Shown: positions 49,180-60,268 of the stretch, one piece after another
Layout of the letters: every line of letters starts with the position of its first letter
Position numbering within the stretch: the stretch's first letter is position 1
Assembly: GCA_036674765.1 (NCBI GenBank)
Contig: JARVKI010000021.1
Span: 310,001-374,000, forward strand
DNA from: Seiridium cupressi
Taxonomy: Eukaryota; Ascomycota; Sordariomycetes; Amphisphaeriales; Sporocadaceae
Length of the DNA stretch: 64,000 nucleotides
Direction of reading: 5' to 3'
Notes under the pieces: generated by a model
Told to the model about the DNA's origin: nothing
The model's database searches: none
Seen by the model: only the letters and a program-made list of their open reading frames with translations
Translations under genes and position numbers: made by a program

Positions 49180-51421
49180 GATACGTTCATCATACATTGC
49201 ATTATACTGGCGTTCGGAGGCTTGGTTTGGCATGGTAAGGGGCATAGGATAGAAGATATTGGCACCAAGCATGGCATGGAACTTTGTAATACATATTGCA
49301 TGTGGAGGTGTTTGCTGAGAACATGGTTATGGACAATAAATAATGAGTTGGCTTAAGACAGCCCAATGGATGCTACTTTGGTATCTCTTGGGGGGACTCG
49401 TCCATCACCTGCACCGCATGAAAGCACCCGGAATCGAAGGACTCTGTGGTTCTTTCTCCACCAGTCTAGGAAACATCCTCTTCTACGCTAGTCTAGACGG
49501 TGAGGGTTGGCTAAATGAAACATTTCATCCCTAGGTTTCACAAGCCACGTTTCAACTATTTCAGCCTGGTCACTAGCCATTATGGTCGAATGAAAATGCG
49601 AAGAATCAGCCATTTGTTTTCAGTATCCGACTGACGAAGAAAACTTTAATACTGGGTTCAGCATTGTGTTAGTCACAAACAACTCATTGCAACCCAAGGC
49701 TATCTACGAGGAGCTCCCTCTTCGGTATTCGGCAAGTGCCAAGGAAGACAAATTCGTCGCGGACCGTCCGAATGGAACACCGATCTCAATCTGAAAGACC
49801 CTCTCTTACAGTCCACGTCTGGCCAGAGAGGCGCGCACTTTGGTTTGCGACTGAAAGAAAAGACCTACCAACCAATCCCACTGCAACCGTTGCTTGTACG
49901 CGTTCTGTAAACCACAATTGGCGTTCACGCTATAGCTCTGTCCAAACTCTAAAACACTTTACTCCAACCCCCATTAGTTCAGCCAAAAGCCTATTATCTA
50001 TATTTATGTCTTTTAGGCGCTTCCATCCGATTGTAAACATAGCTTTCGCGTGAATCCACCCCGGCACCGTTCCGCAAAAAAATGCGAAGGCAGGTGAAAG
50101 TCAAGGATTGTTGCGCGAGAGCAAAATGCTCTGCTCACCCCCTCTGGAGATAGTTACGTACTGAATTTGACTTTTGAGCTAGATCAAGCGATCGTGGCTA
50201 GCCTTGTGAGAAGCTGAGGTCGGTCACCTCACTAGGGTCACCGCATGTGGAGAAACGCTTATTGACGGCCACCCAAAATGCATGTGAACGAACGGTGGTA
50301 CATTACATCGTGCAATGCGAGGTTATTTGGGCAAGCAGATGCCACCGGGGCTCAGGTGAGACAACCGCAAGAGCTTTCCGAATATGCATTGGCGTAGGAA
50401 TGGTAGGATTACCACAGATAGAGAGGGAACTCTCCATGGAGAAGCCAAATTATACTGCATTATTCGTGACAGGTGGTTTGAAAGAGTGGATTATGACAGA
50501 TAGTACCATCATATCCTTCGCATATTAACAGTCGTATAATGTAACGTCATATTGTTTGGAGGGCATGAAACGATTAATTATGGTGTCGTAATAGTTTAGA
50601 ATTTCCATCTATGTACTGTACTGTACTGTCTCGTACTATTCCATGTCTCCATGATATATGGTAATGGGGCTTCTGGAGCTTTATCGTCCGTTATATAGAA
50701 TTCGTGGAGCACGTTGAAGATGTTACCAAGCACCCAGAGCCGCGGTCTAGTGCCCTTTCGCTTGTTACGCCGCCATCTATCAAAACAACACCATCAAGTT
50801 ATAAAGACAGTATCAGACATCGTCAGAGAAACAGAAGGTTTCTCTGTACCTCCTTCACAACTATACTCGCTACTACTATCTAAGACTCAAGCGAATCCTA
50901 GAGTCCGCACAGGAGTCAGAAATCGTCTACTACGCTCACTCATGCTTGGCAGTGGTTTCCTCTGCATATATTAGTAACTCGGGATGAACCATCCCAATTC
51001 ACCCGCAACAGTCAAGTTGAGAGCAAGCCAGAGGGCTGCTCTTCCATGACGGAACTTTCCTATAGGAACAGGCTCCTCGACTTGTGATGATCGTGGCGAT
51101 AAGGAATGTGAACCCCGTCAGGAAACGGCAGCATGCACAGCCATCCATGCCCACTGGATTTGACAGGATGTAACAACAACACCATAGCGACCTGTTGCTA
51201 TCTGTTGCATTCCCGCATCTGCCCTGTCGCGGATGACATTGCTCATTCTCCGAGCTATTGCCTGAAAGAGTGCAGGGACGTCCTGTTCTTTCTAGAATAT
51301 CTGTACTACGCTGGGGTCGTACTGTACTTGATAGCTCGCTATATAGAAACCGTTCAGATGACTTGGAAGTATACTATATATCCTGCTGCTCTCATTGTAT
51401 GTACGTGTAGGCTTGGCAAAT
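49180..51421. other. Intergenic region, BRCT gene to DUF3176 pseudogene
   Basis: About 2.2 kb with no gene recognised, and apparently richer in A and T than the region to its left. It includes the BRCT 3' UTR and the downstream flank of the broken DUF3176 gene, whose last residues may also be decayed into 51.29-51.42 kb. Confidence 0.5.
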
Positions 51422-52775
51422 TTATTTTTGGAGGAACGAAGAAGTGGAATATACACTTCTTTGAGAGATGCTGTAATAGGAGTTGTTGGCAATGAGTCGC
51501 ACATCAATGCGACCTAATGAAGACAATCGACAATCGAAAACCAGACTTTTGGCTTGAACAGTTGTAAAGTCCCATGCAGCGAAATCGAAGTCCATGTTGA
51601 GGAGTTCCCAAGAGGTTGGATCTCGAATGGCAGCTATGGCCTCAGTCTCTTCGTAGATGTTGCCTTCGATGGCAGTAGAACAGCACCGTTTGACACAGTA
51701 ATAGAGTCTACATTCTATTGCTTGAAGTGGAAGATTGGGCCAGATGGTGGAAACTTTGTAATCGTCCACGTTATTTACTTTCAGCATGCTCATAGCCCTT
51801 ATCAATATATCAACATCTAGAAGGCTGTTACTCTAGACTAGGTCACCGCTACCGAATGTTGTCATCATTGTACACCTTTTCCAGTACGTATCTCCCGGAT
51901 TTGTAAAGCCCCGGGTGTTGAAAGTGTCGATAATGAACCCACTTGGCAGATGGTAGGCGCGTGAGCCCATGACAACTGAAGCTCCCCCAGGGTTCCTCAT
52001 CAGTTCGACCCATAAGCCCCCTTCATCATTGTGCTGTTCAAGGACAAGGGCAAAATCCACACATTTGCTGAAAATTGCTAGAGACTCAATTGGCTAACCC
52101 CACGTACAGTTTCCCTAGGAACAAGTGAAATTGAGTTGCTGAACAATATCCTGCTCGGAACGAGTTAGGCTGGAAAGAATCGCAGACTGGATTGCATAAT
52201 TACCATCGGCAAAAGCTGTCTTATCATTCCCCATGGTCGTCATGCCACTGAAGAACTCTTTTCCTTTCGAGTATCTATGGGCTCTGACGATGGTAGTAGA
52301 GGAATCATCTGCAAGTACCGCATCCTGACGCAACTGTACAAGCTGTTACGGCATTGGAATGAGTACAAGAGAAAGTGATATTGTTATTGCGCCGAGTTGG
52401 AGTACAGATCTAAGTTAAAGACGTAACATTAGTGCACCAGTGAAGCTCATGGCTTGCTTATAAGCACTCACGAGCCTCTAAGCCGCCACAGCAGTTTGAT
52501 GCTACCACGAAGGCCACGGCTGGCGGCATCCACGGTATCGAAGTCCTTGAGGACTCGACGTTTACGTGAGAAAAAATTATCCACTGACCAACTGCCTCAT
52601 CTACCAATAACAGTAGAAGTCCTTCACTAGCAGTGGACGTCACGGAAACGATAGCATTCAAGTTGACACCGTGCCACGGGAAGACAGGCTTCCAGTCGTA
52701 TTCAACCAGAAGAACTACCAAACCCAGGAGCGAAAGTCCGGAAGCAACGATCGAGAAGGCCTCCCAGGAACAAGC
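51422..52775 (-). pseudogene. Decayed DUF3176-type membrane protein gene
   Basis: Translation of the minus strand gives most of a DUF3176 protein, a fungal family of unknown function. From 52775 a WEAFSIVASGLSLLGLVVLL helix leads to YDWKPVFPWHGVNLNAIVS. After a frame change at an A6 run (52571-52576, plus-strand coordinates) comes RRVLKDFDTVDAASRGLRGS, the family hallmark, then a probable intron (GTGAGT ... TTAG). The rest stays in one frame to 51422 (QLVQLRQDAVLADD, GNCTW, GFTNPGDTYWK, ECRLYYCVKR, RDPTSWELL). That frame is interrupted by a TAA at 52348-52346 and TAGs at 52117-52115, 52096-52094 and 51835-51833, where glutamine codons are plausible. The N-terminal exon was not found. Multiple lesions make a pseudogene likely; misread splice sites could remove one or two of them, not all. 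Confidence 0.75.
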
Positions 52776-53703
52776 CTACAATGAATCTATTTGTCCTAGT
52801 TTTGCTTCAAGAAAGCGATGACTTGATATGTAAGTCGAAAGACAAGCGAGACTCGTGAGAGAACCGAGGTGCGTGCCCGACAGAATGCTTAAGGGAAAAC
52901 TAAGGCCAGACGAGCCTTCCTTCAAATAAATACAGGCTGACAGCCACCATTCAGTAGTCTCGCCGTTGCTAGTTGAATTCGAGCACACATGGAACAACAT
53001 TCCAGACAACGTCACAGCGTAGCCTCGAATCTATTCATTAGTTTACATATCCCCGTAGCAAGCTTAGTCGCGTTGAGCAAACGACCATAATATTGTTAGG
53101 ACGTGAATAACTCATCTGAGAGGAAATGGGTTTAAAGCTTAAGCAGTACCCCCAACTGGAATCTACATACATAGTCCAAGTTCTGACCAGGGAAGCCAAG
53201 CATTAGTTGTCAGGGAGGATAGAGAACTTCCACAATACAATCACAACAACGAAGCCATGCCCCATATTGTGAGCTTAGCAGCAACGTTAGCCGCATGTGG
53301 TTAATTCGCGTATGATGCAGAGTTATCAGAATCGTCATGAAAGACAGAGTCTAGGACCGGTGGTGCTTGTCAAATTTGTTTCTCAATTACATCCTAGAGC
53401 ATGGGTATCAAGCATATCAACTAAACTCCGTGACCAAGCTAGGCCAAGTGCTTCCAAAACATTTGCGATCTTCTTTTATACAACAAACCAGAGCGTTACC
53501 TTGACCGACAGCTCAGTCGCATTGCTTCCCATGAACGGGCACAAGAGCGGTGATATGACGAGAGCTCCATAGTTGAGTCATTTCTCAGTGATTGGGCCAC
53601 GAGCGTACCAAGGTCGAGGTGCTGGAAGTGACGGGAATGGTTCATCGTAGAAGTTGTTCTCATTGCCCAACCAAAGGCGGGCACCTACTTGTCGGACGAA
53701 CCA
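52776..53703. other. Region between DUF3176 pseudogene and PC4 gene
   Basis: About 0.9 kb. It may hold the decayed first exon and promoter of the DUF3176 gene, and includes the 3' flank of the PC4-type gene. No intact gene recognised. Confidence 0.5.
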
Positions 53704-54301
53704 CTAATCCTCATCCTCGTCGTCGTCTTCTTCGTCACTTGTCGCCTCGATGTTGGCCTTCTTAGACCTCTTCTCTTTTGACGAGGGCTTCTGGACCGTA
53801 TTCGAAGGGATGTTGGATGGAATCTCTGCAACATCAAGCCCTTGCGAGGCGAGCTCAGCGTTGATAGCGGGGATTGCCTTCAGAAGGGCGTTGTACTGCT
53901 CGAGTGGGAGCGAAATACCCTACAGAAGGTGTCAGTGCCTAAGCCCGTACCGCATGAAAACCAGGACATAGCCTACCTTCTTTCCGGGCTTCCAGTTAGC
54001 ATCGCCATCGACATAATACTCGCGGATGTTGACGTAGGGTTTCTTCTGAAACTCGGAGATTCCAACGCGACGCTTGCCGGAGAGCTGGAGACCTTGGGTC
54101 AGCGAGTGGGACGGCGACCGAAAGATGCACGGGGAAGGATCTTACGCTCCACCAGGAGTTTCCATCGTTGTCTTTCCCAGACTCCAGATCGTTCCCGCCG
54201 GTCTTGGCTTTCTTGCTTGACTTGCTCGGCTTGGTCTCAACCTCTATATCACTGTCATCGTCGGCGGGACGAACGCGCTTCGCGCTCTTGGGTCCAGCCA
54301 T
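53704..54301 (-). CDS. sub1: Transcriptional coactivator p15 (PC4/Sub1 family)
   Basis: Three exons (54301-54146, 54084-53977, 53919-53704) with 61- and 57-nt introns give 159 residues. A charged N-terminus with a basic Lys-rich stretch (KPSKSSKKAK) precedes the PC4 domain, visible as LSGKRRVGISEFQKKPYVNI, REYYVDGDANWKPGKK and GISLPLEQYNALLKAIP. The C-terminus is basic then strongly acidic (KEKRSKKAN ... TSDEEDDDEDED). PC4/Sub1 binds single-stranded and promoter DNA as a dimer and assists RNA polymerase II initiation, reinitiation and the oxidative-stress response. The start chosen is the ATG giving MAGPKSAKR; another in-frame ATG ten codons upstream (54331) is possible. The gene is divergent from the PXA-PX gene. 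Confidence 0.93.
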
Positions 54302-55169
54302 GTCTCGGATTATGGGTGGAATGGCCGACACAAGAGCTGAGTGTGGGGAAATCAGTCTCCAAGCTTCTTGGAGTTGGTCCAGAATTGAGAGGTTCGCGAT
54401 ATTGAGAAAGCAGGTTGATGAATGGTGGGGTGACGATGTTGGTGTGACGCGTTGGGATTTGGAGTGGGAGCTACTACGACGCGTGTTGCAGGGCTCCGGG
54501 CTTAATTGATTTTAGTGACCTTTGTTCAGTGGGTTGTTTCTCTCTCTGCCGTGTCTTCCTCCACCAAGCTTTTCTTAGTTGGGCCCGATAAAACGGCTAA
54601 CGACTTCTCCTATGTACATGATGCTTAGGCCAGCAATACGCACGCCTTATCTTTCAGTGGTACGCCCAATATCCGCTGGACGGGCACAGGGATGCGCGAT
54701 GAACATCGTCATATCGAGTCCTGTAGGTTAGCTTCATCCCGGCCTGTGCTTCGGCTGCAATTTCATAGCCTGTTAGAAAAATCTCCGGCGCCTCGAAGCG
54801 ATTGATGACTTGTGGAGACCCCAACCACGGTCCCCGGCTTAATATAGTAGCATTTTGGCACCCCAAAGGTCGAGCCCGCCTCGATTGTGGAGGGCAGTGG
54901 CACAGATGCTGGAGCAACGCCGAGCTCGAAACACTCGGGGAATCAAGCCAACTTTTCCACATGTTCGTTCGCCTTCCTCCCGAATCTCTGTATTGTTTGT
55001 CTGCTTTTTTGTTGCTTTGAGCGCCTGCTTCGAATCCCCATCGCCGTCCGCATTCCCAATCGTTGAATGCGACCAGGCTGTCTATTCGATATTTTGCCTC
55101 CTGGCGCATGACGGCATCTTGGCCTCCCTGACTCCTGAAACGACCGATCTCTAACGTATCGCCAACCTC
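54302..55169. promoter_or_regulatory. Divergent promoter region, PC4 / PXA-PX gene
   Basis: 868 bp between divergent start codons. A 277-codon minus-strand open frame (54654-55487) crosses it and the 5' end of the PXA-PX gene but has no recognisable content. Confidence 0.5.
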
Positions 55170-58100
55170 ATGAGCTCCGAAGACAATGCGCAGAACGGCG
55201 CAACCACCGCCAGTCCCACTACCATGGGGTCCAGAGATGTGCTCGACAGCCGAGACACAGAGCAGCTTATAAAGCCGAGTGTTTCTGCTGCACCCGTGCC
55301 TGCCGAACAGGCCGAAGACCTGGCAACCAAGGTGTTCCAGTTCTTGTCGACCGCAACGCCCGGAACTCTGGGAGGTATCGCTGCTGGTCTCGCAGCTGTC
55401 ACCTATTTCATTCTTGGCCAGGTGGGTCTGGTTCTTATTGGCGCCTTCGCCGGCGTCACTCTCTTCATATCGTACGAGGCCAAACACCCCGAGGTGTCGC
55501 GTGCAGTGCGTGGAGAAAAAGGCTACGATTTCCTGGATCGTTTACTCGAGACGAAAGCCCAAACATCCGCCATCAAGACAGAACAGGATGAGGACGCCGA
55601 GTCACTGGCCCTAGCACTGAGTTTCGATGAATTTCAGCCGGAGACACGGGAAGCGCTCAACAGCTTGGTCGACGCTGTCATCCGAGACTATGTTGACTGG
55701 TGGTATGGCCCGATCGTGCCATCTGATAGGTCGTTTCCCCTGTCTTGTCGCAAGGTCCTCACATCCTTCCTGATATCCGTCTCGAATCGATTGAGCCGCA
55801 AACGACCTGCCGATGCCTTTGTTGACTTCCTCACCAACACCTGCTCCATCATTATCGTCTTCTTCTCGGAAATGACGGCTGCTTATGCTTCGGTCCCTTC
55901 TGATAGCACAACCACCGCAGCAGATGCTATATACAACTACTTGTCTTCCAACACGGATACTGCTCTCTCGAACCTCCTCAACCAAAGACAACAAGCGGGC
56001 AAGTTCAAACTGGTTGCTGAAGACTTGCTGAGCTTCCTGGATCGATCAGCATATGATTGTGATCCGGCAAGAGTCTTCCTGAGACAAATACTGGCTTCGA
56101 CCATTCTCGAAGGGACGTTGCAGTCCTGCTCCAAGGCCGAATGGATTAATGGGTGGATCGTGTACCTCTTGGAGTCAGGAGAGACGGATCTATCTCAGGC
56201 CATTGACGAAGCGATCCAGGATCAAAAGGCCTTCGCTGACATAGACGGGAATTTCGGCAACATTAGCTTGTCCAAGGGCAACCGAAATAGCTACGAAATG
56301 GACCGAGCCAGGAAGAAGGAAATGACCCATAAGAAAAAGCTTTCAAAGGCCGACGAGGAGATGGAGCGCGCCATGGAGGAGATGAAACAGCTCAACAATA
56401 TGATTGCAGAGGCTGAAAAGGCTAAGAACTCGTCGAATAGCCAGGAGTCGCAGGCTTCCGAGCTCCTGGATAATGCCCTCAGCACCAACAGAAAGGATCT
56501 TGACCCCCAGGGTAATCCGTCTTCGGACAGTGAAGCGATAGATAAAGCATCTGGTACACTCGCTGCAAAGACCGCCAGTCCAGTTGGCAACACACTATCT
56601 CAGCAACCACCAAAGAAAGAGGAACCTGTTCGATCACCCATCACTCCAAAACCATCAGTCGATTTATCCAGCCAAGAACCTTCACCAAAATCCGGACAGG
56701 ATGCGGCGCATGCTTCACGCTTTACAAACTTTGACCAGATTGTTCCGCCTGCTCGTGAAGAATCTGAAGATGAAGAAACTCGTAGGCCACCACCGCTCAC
56801 TCTGCACAATGCCATCGTTACAATTCTTGACGATCCTGGTAATGATAAAGGACGACTACGCGTCAAACCGAACTGGGAGTATTTGGTCCAAGTCGAGCCG
56901 GCATCGTCTCATCATCCCGGGTGGATGATCATGAAGTCATACACGCAGTTTGAGGTCCTCCATGAAAGCTTACGACGGATTGCGGCTATTTCTGGCGCGA
57001 ATGCGTTCCTCGAGGCCCATTCTACTTTTGTGGCTTGGAAGCTACATAATCGGGAATCGCTGCGTGGCGAGGTTGAAAGATATATGCGTGCTGCTTGCTC
57101 AGAGAAGCCCTTGGCCGAGTCGGAAGCCATGAAGAGATTCTTGGAGAAGGGGCAGGAAACTAGGATGGCCGCCCAAAGAGGCTTCTCCTTCGAGTCGATG
57201 GGCAAAGGAATGCTTGATGCAGTGTCAAGTGCCCCAAAGGGCATGTTCGACAGCGGCAAAGTCGTCGTAGGCGGTGTTACTGGAGTGCTTGGCAACATCG
57301 GACTAGGGCAGCGGAAATCTACCATATCCTCCGTTCAGGAGGCACCGGTGTCAAACACAAATGGTGCCGCCCGGAACCGACCCCTTTCGCTATCTGCGCT
57401 CCCCAGAATGGAGACAGGATCGACTGCGAAGTCTCGGGACAGTATGGAGAGCAACAGATCCTCCATCATCTCTACCCAACCCGGGAAAATGCCCCCCATG
57501 GAACGGCGACCGAGTTACCAAATGGACTTTGAACAGGATGGGTTACAGCCAACCTCGGATCGATGGGACCGCAAGTCGATCAGCTTAGCCAGCAGCCGGG
57601 GTAACAGTCGCGCTTCCAGTATGGCTGCGTTGCGCTCACCCCTGAGGTCTCCGTCAGACATCAATCTTGCGAACATGAAGCTCCCGCCCCCGCCGGCCGA
57701 AATACCAGATGACTATGATTCCCCGACAGGAACACGTCCCAGTAGTGATGCATATTCTCGGACCGACAACGGACTTTTATCACCGCAAACCTCGTTCTCC
57801 TCGCCCTCGCGATCTCAGGCTTCTCACCACCAAGAGAGATCATCCATCAGTGAAGCTTCCTCAAGGCGACCGAGAAAGCAGTTTCCACCGCTATCGGAAC
57901 AAGAGACCCGAGTAGCGGTAGAACTGCTCTTCGCTGTCATCAACGAGCTTTACACATTGTCATCCGCCTGGAACATCAGAAGGACCCTGCTAACAGCAGC
58001 AAAAACTTTTCTTATCCGGCCAGGAAACCCGTCACTTGCATCTATCCAGACGCTTGTGCAGGACACGGTCCTGGAAGCGAACACTTCCGATGCAGGTATT

Positions 58101-58382
58101 GCATCACATCTTCACAAATTGCGGGAGAATTCCCTTCCTACCGAGGAAGAGCGCAAAGCTTGGCCGGCCGAGCTTAGCGCTGATGAAAAGGAGGAATTGC
58201 GAGTCAAGGCCCGCAAACTGTTCATCCAAAGCAGTGTGCCAGCGGCGCTTATGGGCATTATGGGGCAATCTGCCACGGGTGAGGCGCTCGGAAGAGTGTT
58301 CGACTGTTTGCAGATCGAGGAGGTCGCGCGTGGCCTCTTCTTTGGCATCATGCTACAGGCGGTCCGCGTGGTCACGCATTAG
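55170..58382 (+). CDS. PXA-PX-Nexin_C domain membrane protein (sorting nexin-like)
   Basis: A single-exon protein of 1070 residues. Domains in order: two close hydrophobic segments at about 63-105 (GGIAAGLAAVTYFIL, VGLVLIGAFAGVTLFI), probably a membrane hairpin; a PXA domain at about 150-350 (LNSLVDAVIRDYVDWWYGPI); a charged coiled coil at about 370-415 (KLSKADEEMERAMEEMKQLN); a disordered Pro/Ser region; a PX domain at about 543-660 (MIMKSYTQFEVLHESLRRIA); a second long disordered region; and a Nexin_C domain at about 911-1035. This resembles the Mdm1 / SNX13-14 family, which tethers the ER to the vacuole or lipid droplets through PX-phosphoinositide binding. The RGS domain found in Mdm1 and SNX13 is not visible. 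The tethering role is inferred from architecture. Confidence 0.9.
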   Translation: MSSEDNAQNGATTASPTTMGSRDVLDSRDTEQLIKPSVSAAPVPAEQAEDLATKVFQFLSTATPGTLGGIAAGLAAVTYFILGQVGLVLIGAFAGVTLFISYEAKHPEVSRAVRGEKGYDFLDRLLETKAQTSAIKTEQDEDAESLALALSFDEFQPETREALNSLVDAVIRDYVDWWYGPIVPSDRSFPLSCRKVLTSFLISVSNRLSRKRPADAFVDFLTNTCSIIIVFFSEMTAAYASVPSDSTTTAADAIYNYLSSNTDTALSNLLNQRQQAGKFKLVAEDLLSFLDRSAYDCDPARVFLRQILASTILEGTLQSCSKAEWINGWIVYLLESGETDLSQAIDEAIQDQKAFADIDGNFGNISLSKGNRNSYEMDRARKKEMTHKKKLSKADEEMERAMEEMKQLNNMIAEAEKAKNSSNSQESQASELLDNALSTNRKDLDPQGNPSSDSEAIDKASGTLAAKTASPVGNTLSQQPPKKEEPVRSPITPKPSVDLSSQEPSPKSGQDAAHASRFTNFDQIVPPAREESEDEETRRPPPLTLHNAIVTILDDPGNDKGRLRVKPNWEYLVQVEPASSHHPGWMIMKSYTQFEVLHESLRRIAAISGANAFLEAHSTFVAWKLHNRESLRGEVERYMRAACSEKPLAESEAMKRFLEKGQETRMAAQRGFSFESMGKGMLDAVSSAPKGMFDSGKVVVGGVTGVLGNIGLGQRKSTISSVQEAPVSNTNGAARNRPLSLSALPRMETGSTAKSRDSMESNRSSIISTQPGKMPPMERRPSYQMDFEQDGLQPTSDRWDRKSISLASSRGNSRASSMAALRSPLRSPSDINLANMKLPPPPAEIPDDYDSPTGTRPSSDAYSRTDNGLLSPQTSFSSPSRSQASHHQERSSISEASSRRPRKQFPPLSEQETRVAVELLFAVINELYTLSSAWNIRRTLLTAAKTFLIRPGNPSLASIQTLVQDTVLEANTSDAGIASHLHKLRENSLPTEEERKAWPAELSADEKEELRVKARKLFIQSSVPAALMGIMGQSATGEALGRVFDCLQIEEVARGLFFGIMLQAVRVVTH

Positions 58383-60268
58383 ACGGTTGGGAGATGAATT
58401 GTATGACGGAGTTTCGCGGGAAATAGCATTTGTAATGTCCATTATATGACGGTGCATAGTTACGAGGTTGGCGAACTGTAACACTACAACGGGGGCGAGT
58501 GTACGAGTAGATAAAGAGGCATGGCACCGCCAAGCTATGCGTGATGCCAGAACAAGCAGGACTTTGAAGAGATATGGGATATGGAAAGTATACACACTAA
58601 TAAAAACCCACGCCCCATGCGGCGGTATATTCATATTCATCGATCTATACTTGGAAGAACGCTTAACTTAGGCCCAAAATGTATCTTCCGCTGCACTGGA
58701 ATGGTCCAAGGAGTTAGTGCGGGTCACTTACCCAGTCCGTTACAACTTACTTAGTAGATGCGTGCCCCTAAATGAAATCTAATCAGCTTCTTATCTCACT
58801 ACCGTGATTTGATATCCTCGTGGCATCCTCCAATCACTTGCTGTATATCCCAAGTAACTATTTGCAGTAGGTAGCTGTTCTGAGTCCACCAGATATCTAC
58901 CAAGCACCTAGACTAGCAGTACGAACTGCCGACTCATTACCACGGCATGGTTCTAGTGATTCCCATGGCCAGCGGACATACACTCGACATGCTCAAACAT
59001 CTGGCCAGTACTGAGTGCCGTCTCGAGCAACTCCTTTCGCTTTGATCTTGTGGCAGGTGAACATGGAGGCATCAATCCATCAAAGCAGCAAAGTCATCTG
59101 GAGTCAAGGCCACACAATCCGCCTCGTTGGCATGACTCCCTCAGATGTTCAAAGACAACCGACCACCGATTGCACAGCACACGATCAGCTCCAAGAAGCG
59201 CTACAGAAACGTCCCGTCGCATCTTGATATTGTTTTTAAAAAAGCTAGAATTCTCTGCCAACCTAGACACAGCGGGTCATTTCTTCTTCGTGATCATCCA
59301 CGCCGCCCTCACGCACTGCAGGCTAGTCATCGCCTCATTGCGTCGATGCCGAGCTACTTGCAAGGCGTCAATCCCTATCATGAACACGTCGCTTTCCGCT
59401 CCCGAACGACCGTAGCAGAGATACGACGGAGAGCAGAGGCAGCTGGAACTGAGGACGTCTACGGCGAAGACAGCCACGACACATGACAGATAGCCATCAG
59501 AGACCCTATTTAATCCCAGATACAATTTTGAAGACTGGAGGTTGGGAGCATTTTTGTCGCGAATGGCCTGGAACTACTACCACTGATTGCGATAGACTCA
59601 ACCTATAGATCGTCCAAACTACAGTGGCAATGAATAGCGGGCGCCAACGTAACTATTTATAACAGGATACGCAATTCGATCGGCTTGATGAATTAGTATA
59701 TATGCTGTTACATGGTCGCATATTGGAAACGATAATAAAGGTTCTCATTTTCGTGGTTGTTATCATGGGCCAGAGAACTCGAGCCTTATGAGAAGAGTAG
59801 TGCATTTCTTAATGGTCCGGGGACATTCCCACGCTGTGTTGCACTTTTTAAAAAGTATGCGTGTGTTGCACGACGACAAGACTGCTTAGACGCTCCAGTC
59901 CTGGGGCTTATGCTGGCATAGAAAATCACAAGTAGGGTGTCAGGCAAACGAGTTTGGGGAATAAGACGGGACCACATCTATTTGACTTGTGATTGGTACA
60001 AGTGAAAAGACTGTTAGAAAGTGCATCGGCCTCAGATCAATCCACATAGCAATTCAGAGCCTCGTCATATGACGTTCCATCAACCATAGCTTATTGCCCT
60101 TGCGCCAAGTGCATCTTCATCGGCATCGTTACCGAAACTCATATCATCCCAAGTGTTGCGGCCAAGCTCGAATGAAGAAGCGACATTCGACCATTGAAAC
60201 CACGACAAATGTCTTGCATGTTCCAGTATCATTGTGCAGAACAATTGCTCCCACAAAAACCCTGTTGT
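58383..60268. other. Convergent intergenic region
   Basis: About 1.9 kb between converging genes. No gene recognised. Open frames around 59.0-59.5 kb overlap in three frames and lack motifs. Confidence 0.55.

Noticed and set aside
54654..55487. 277-codon minus-strand open frame across the PXA-PX start
   Set aside because: Low-complexity content without motifs; overlaps a conserved coding region on the other strand.
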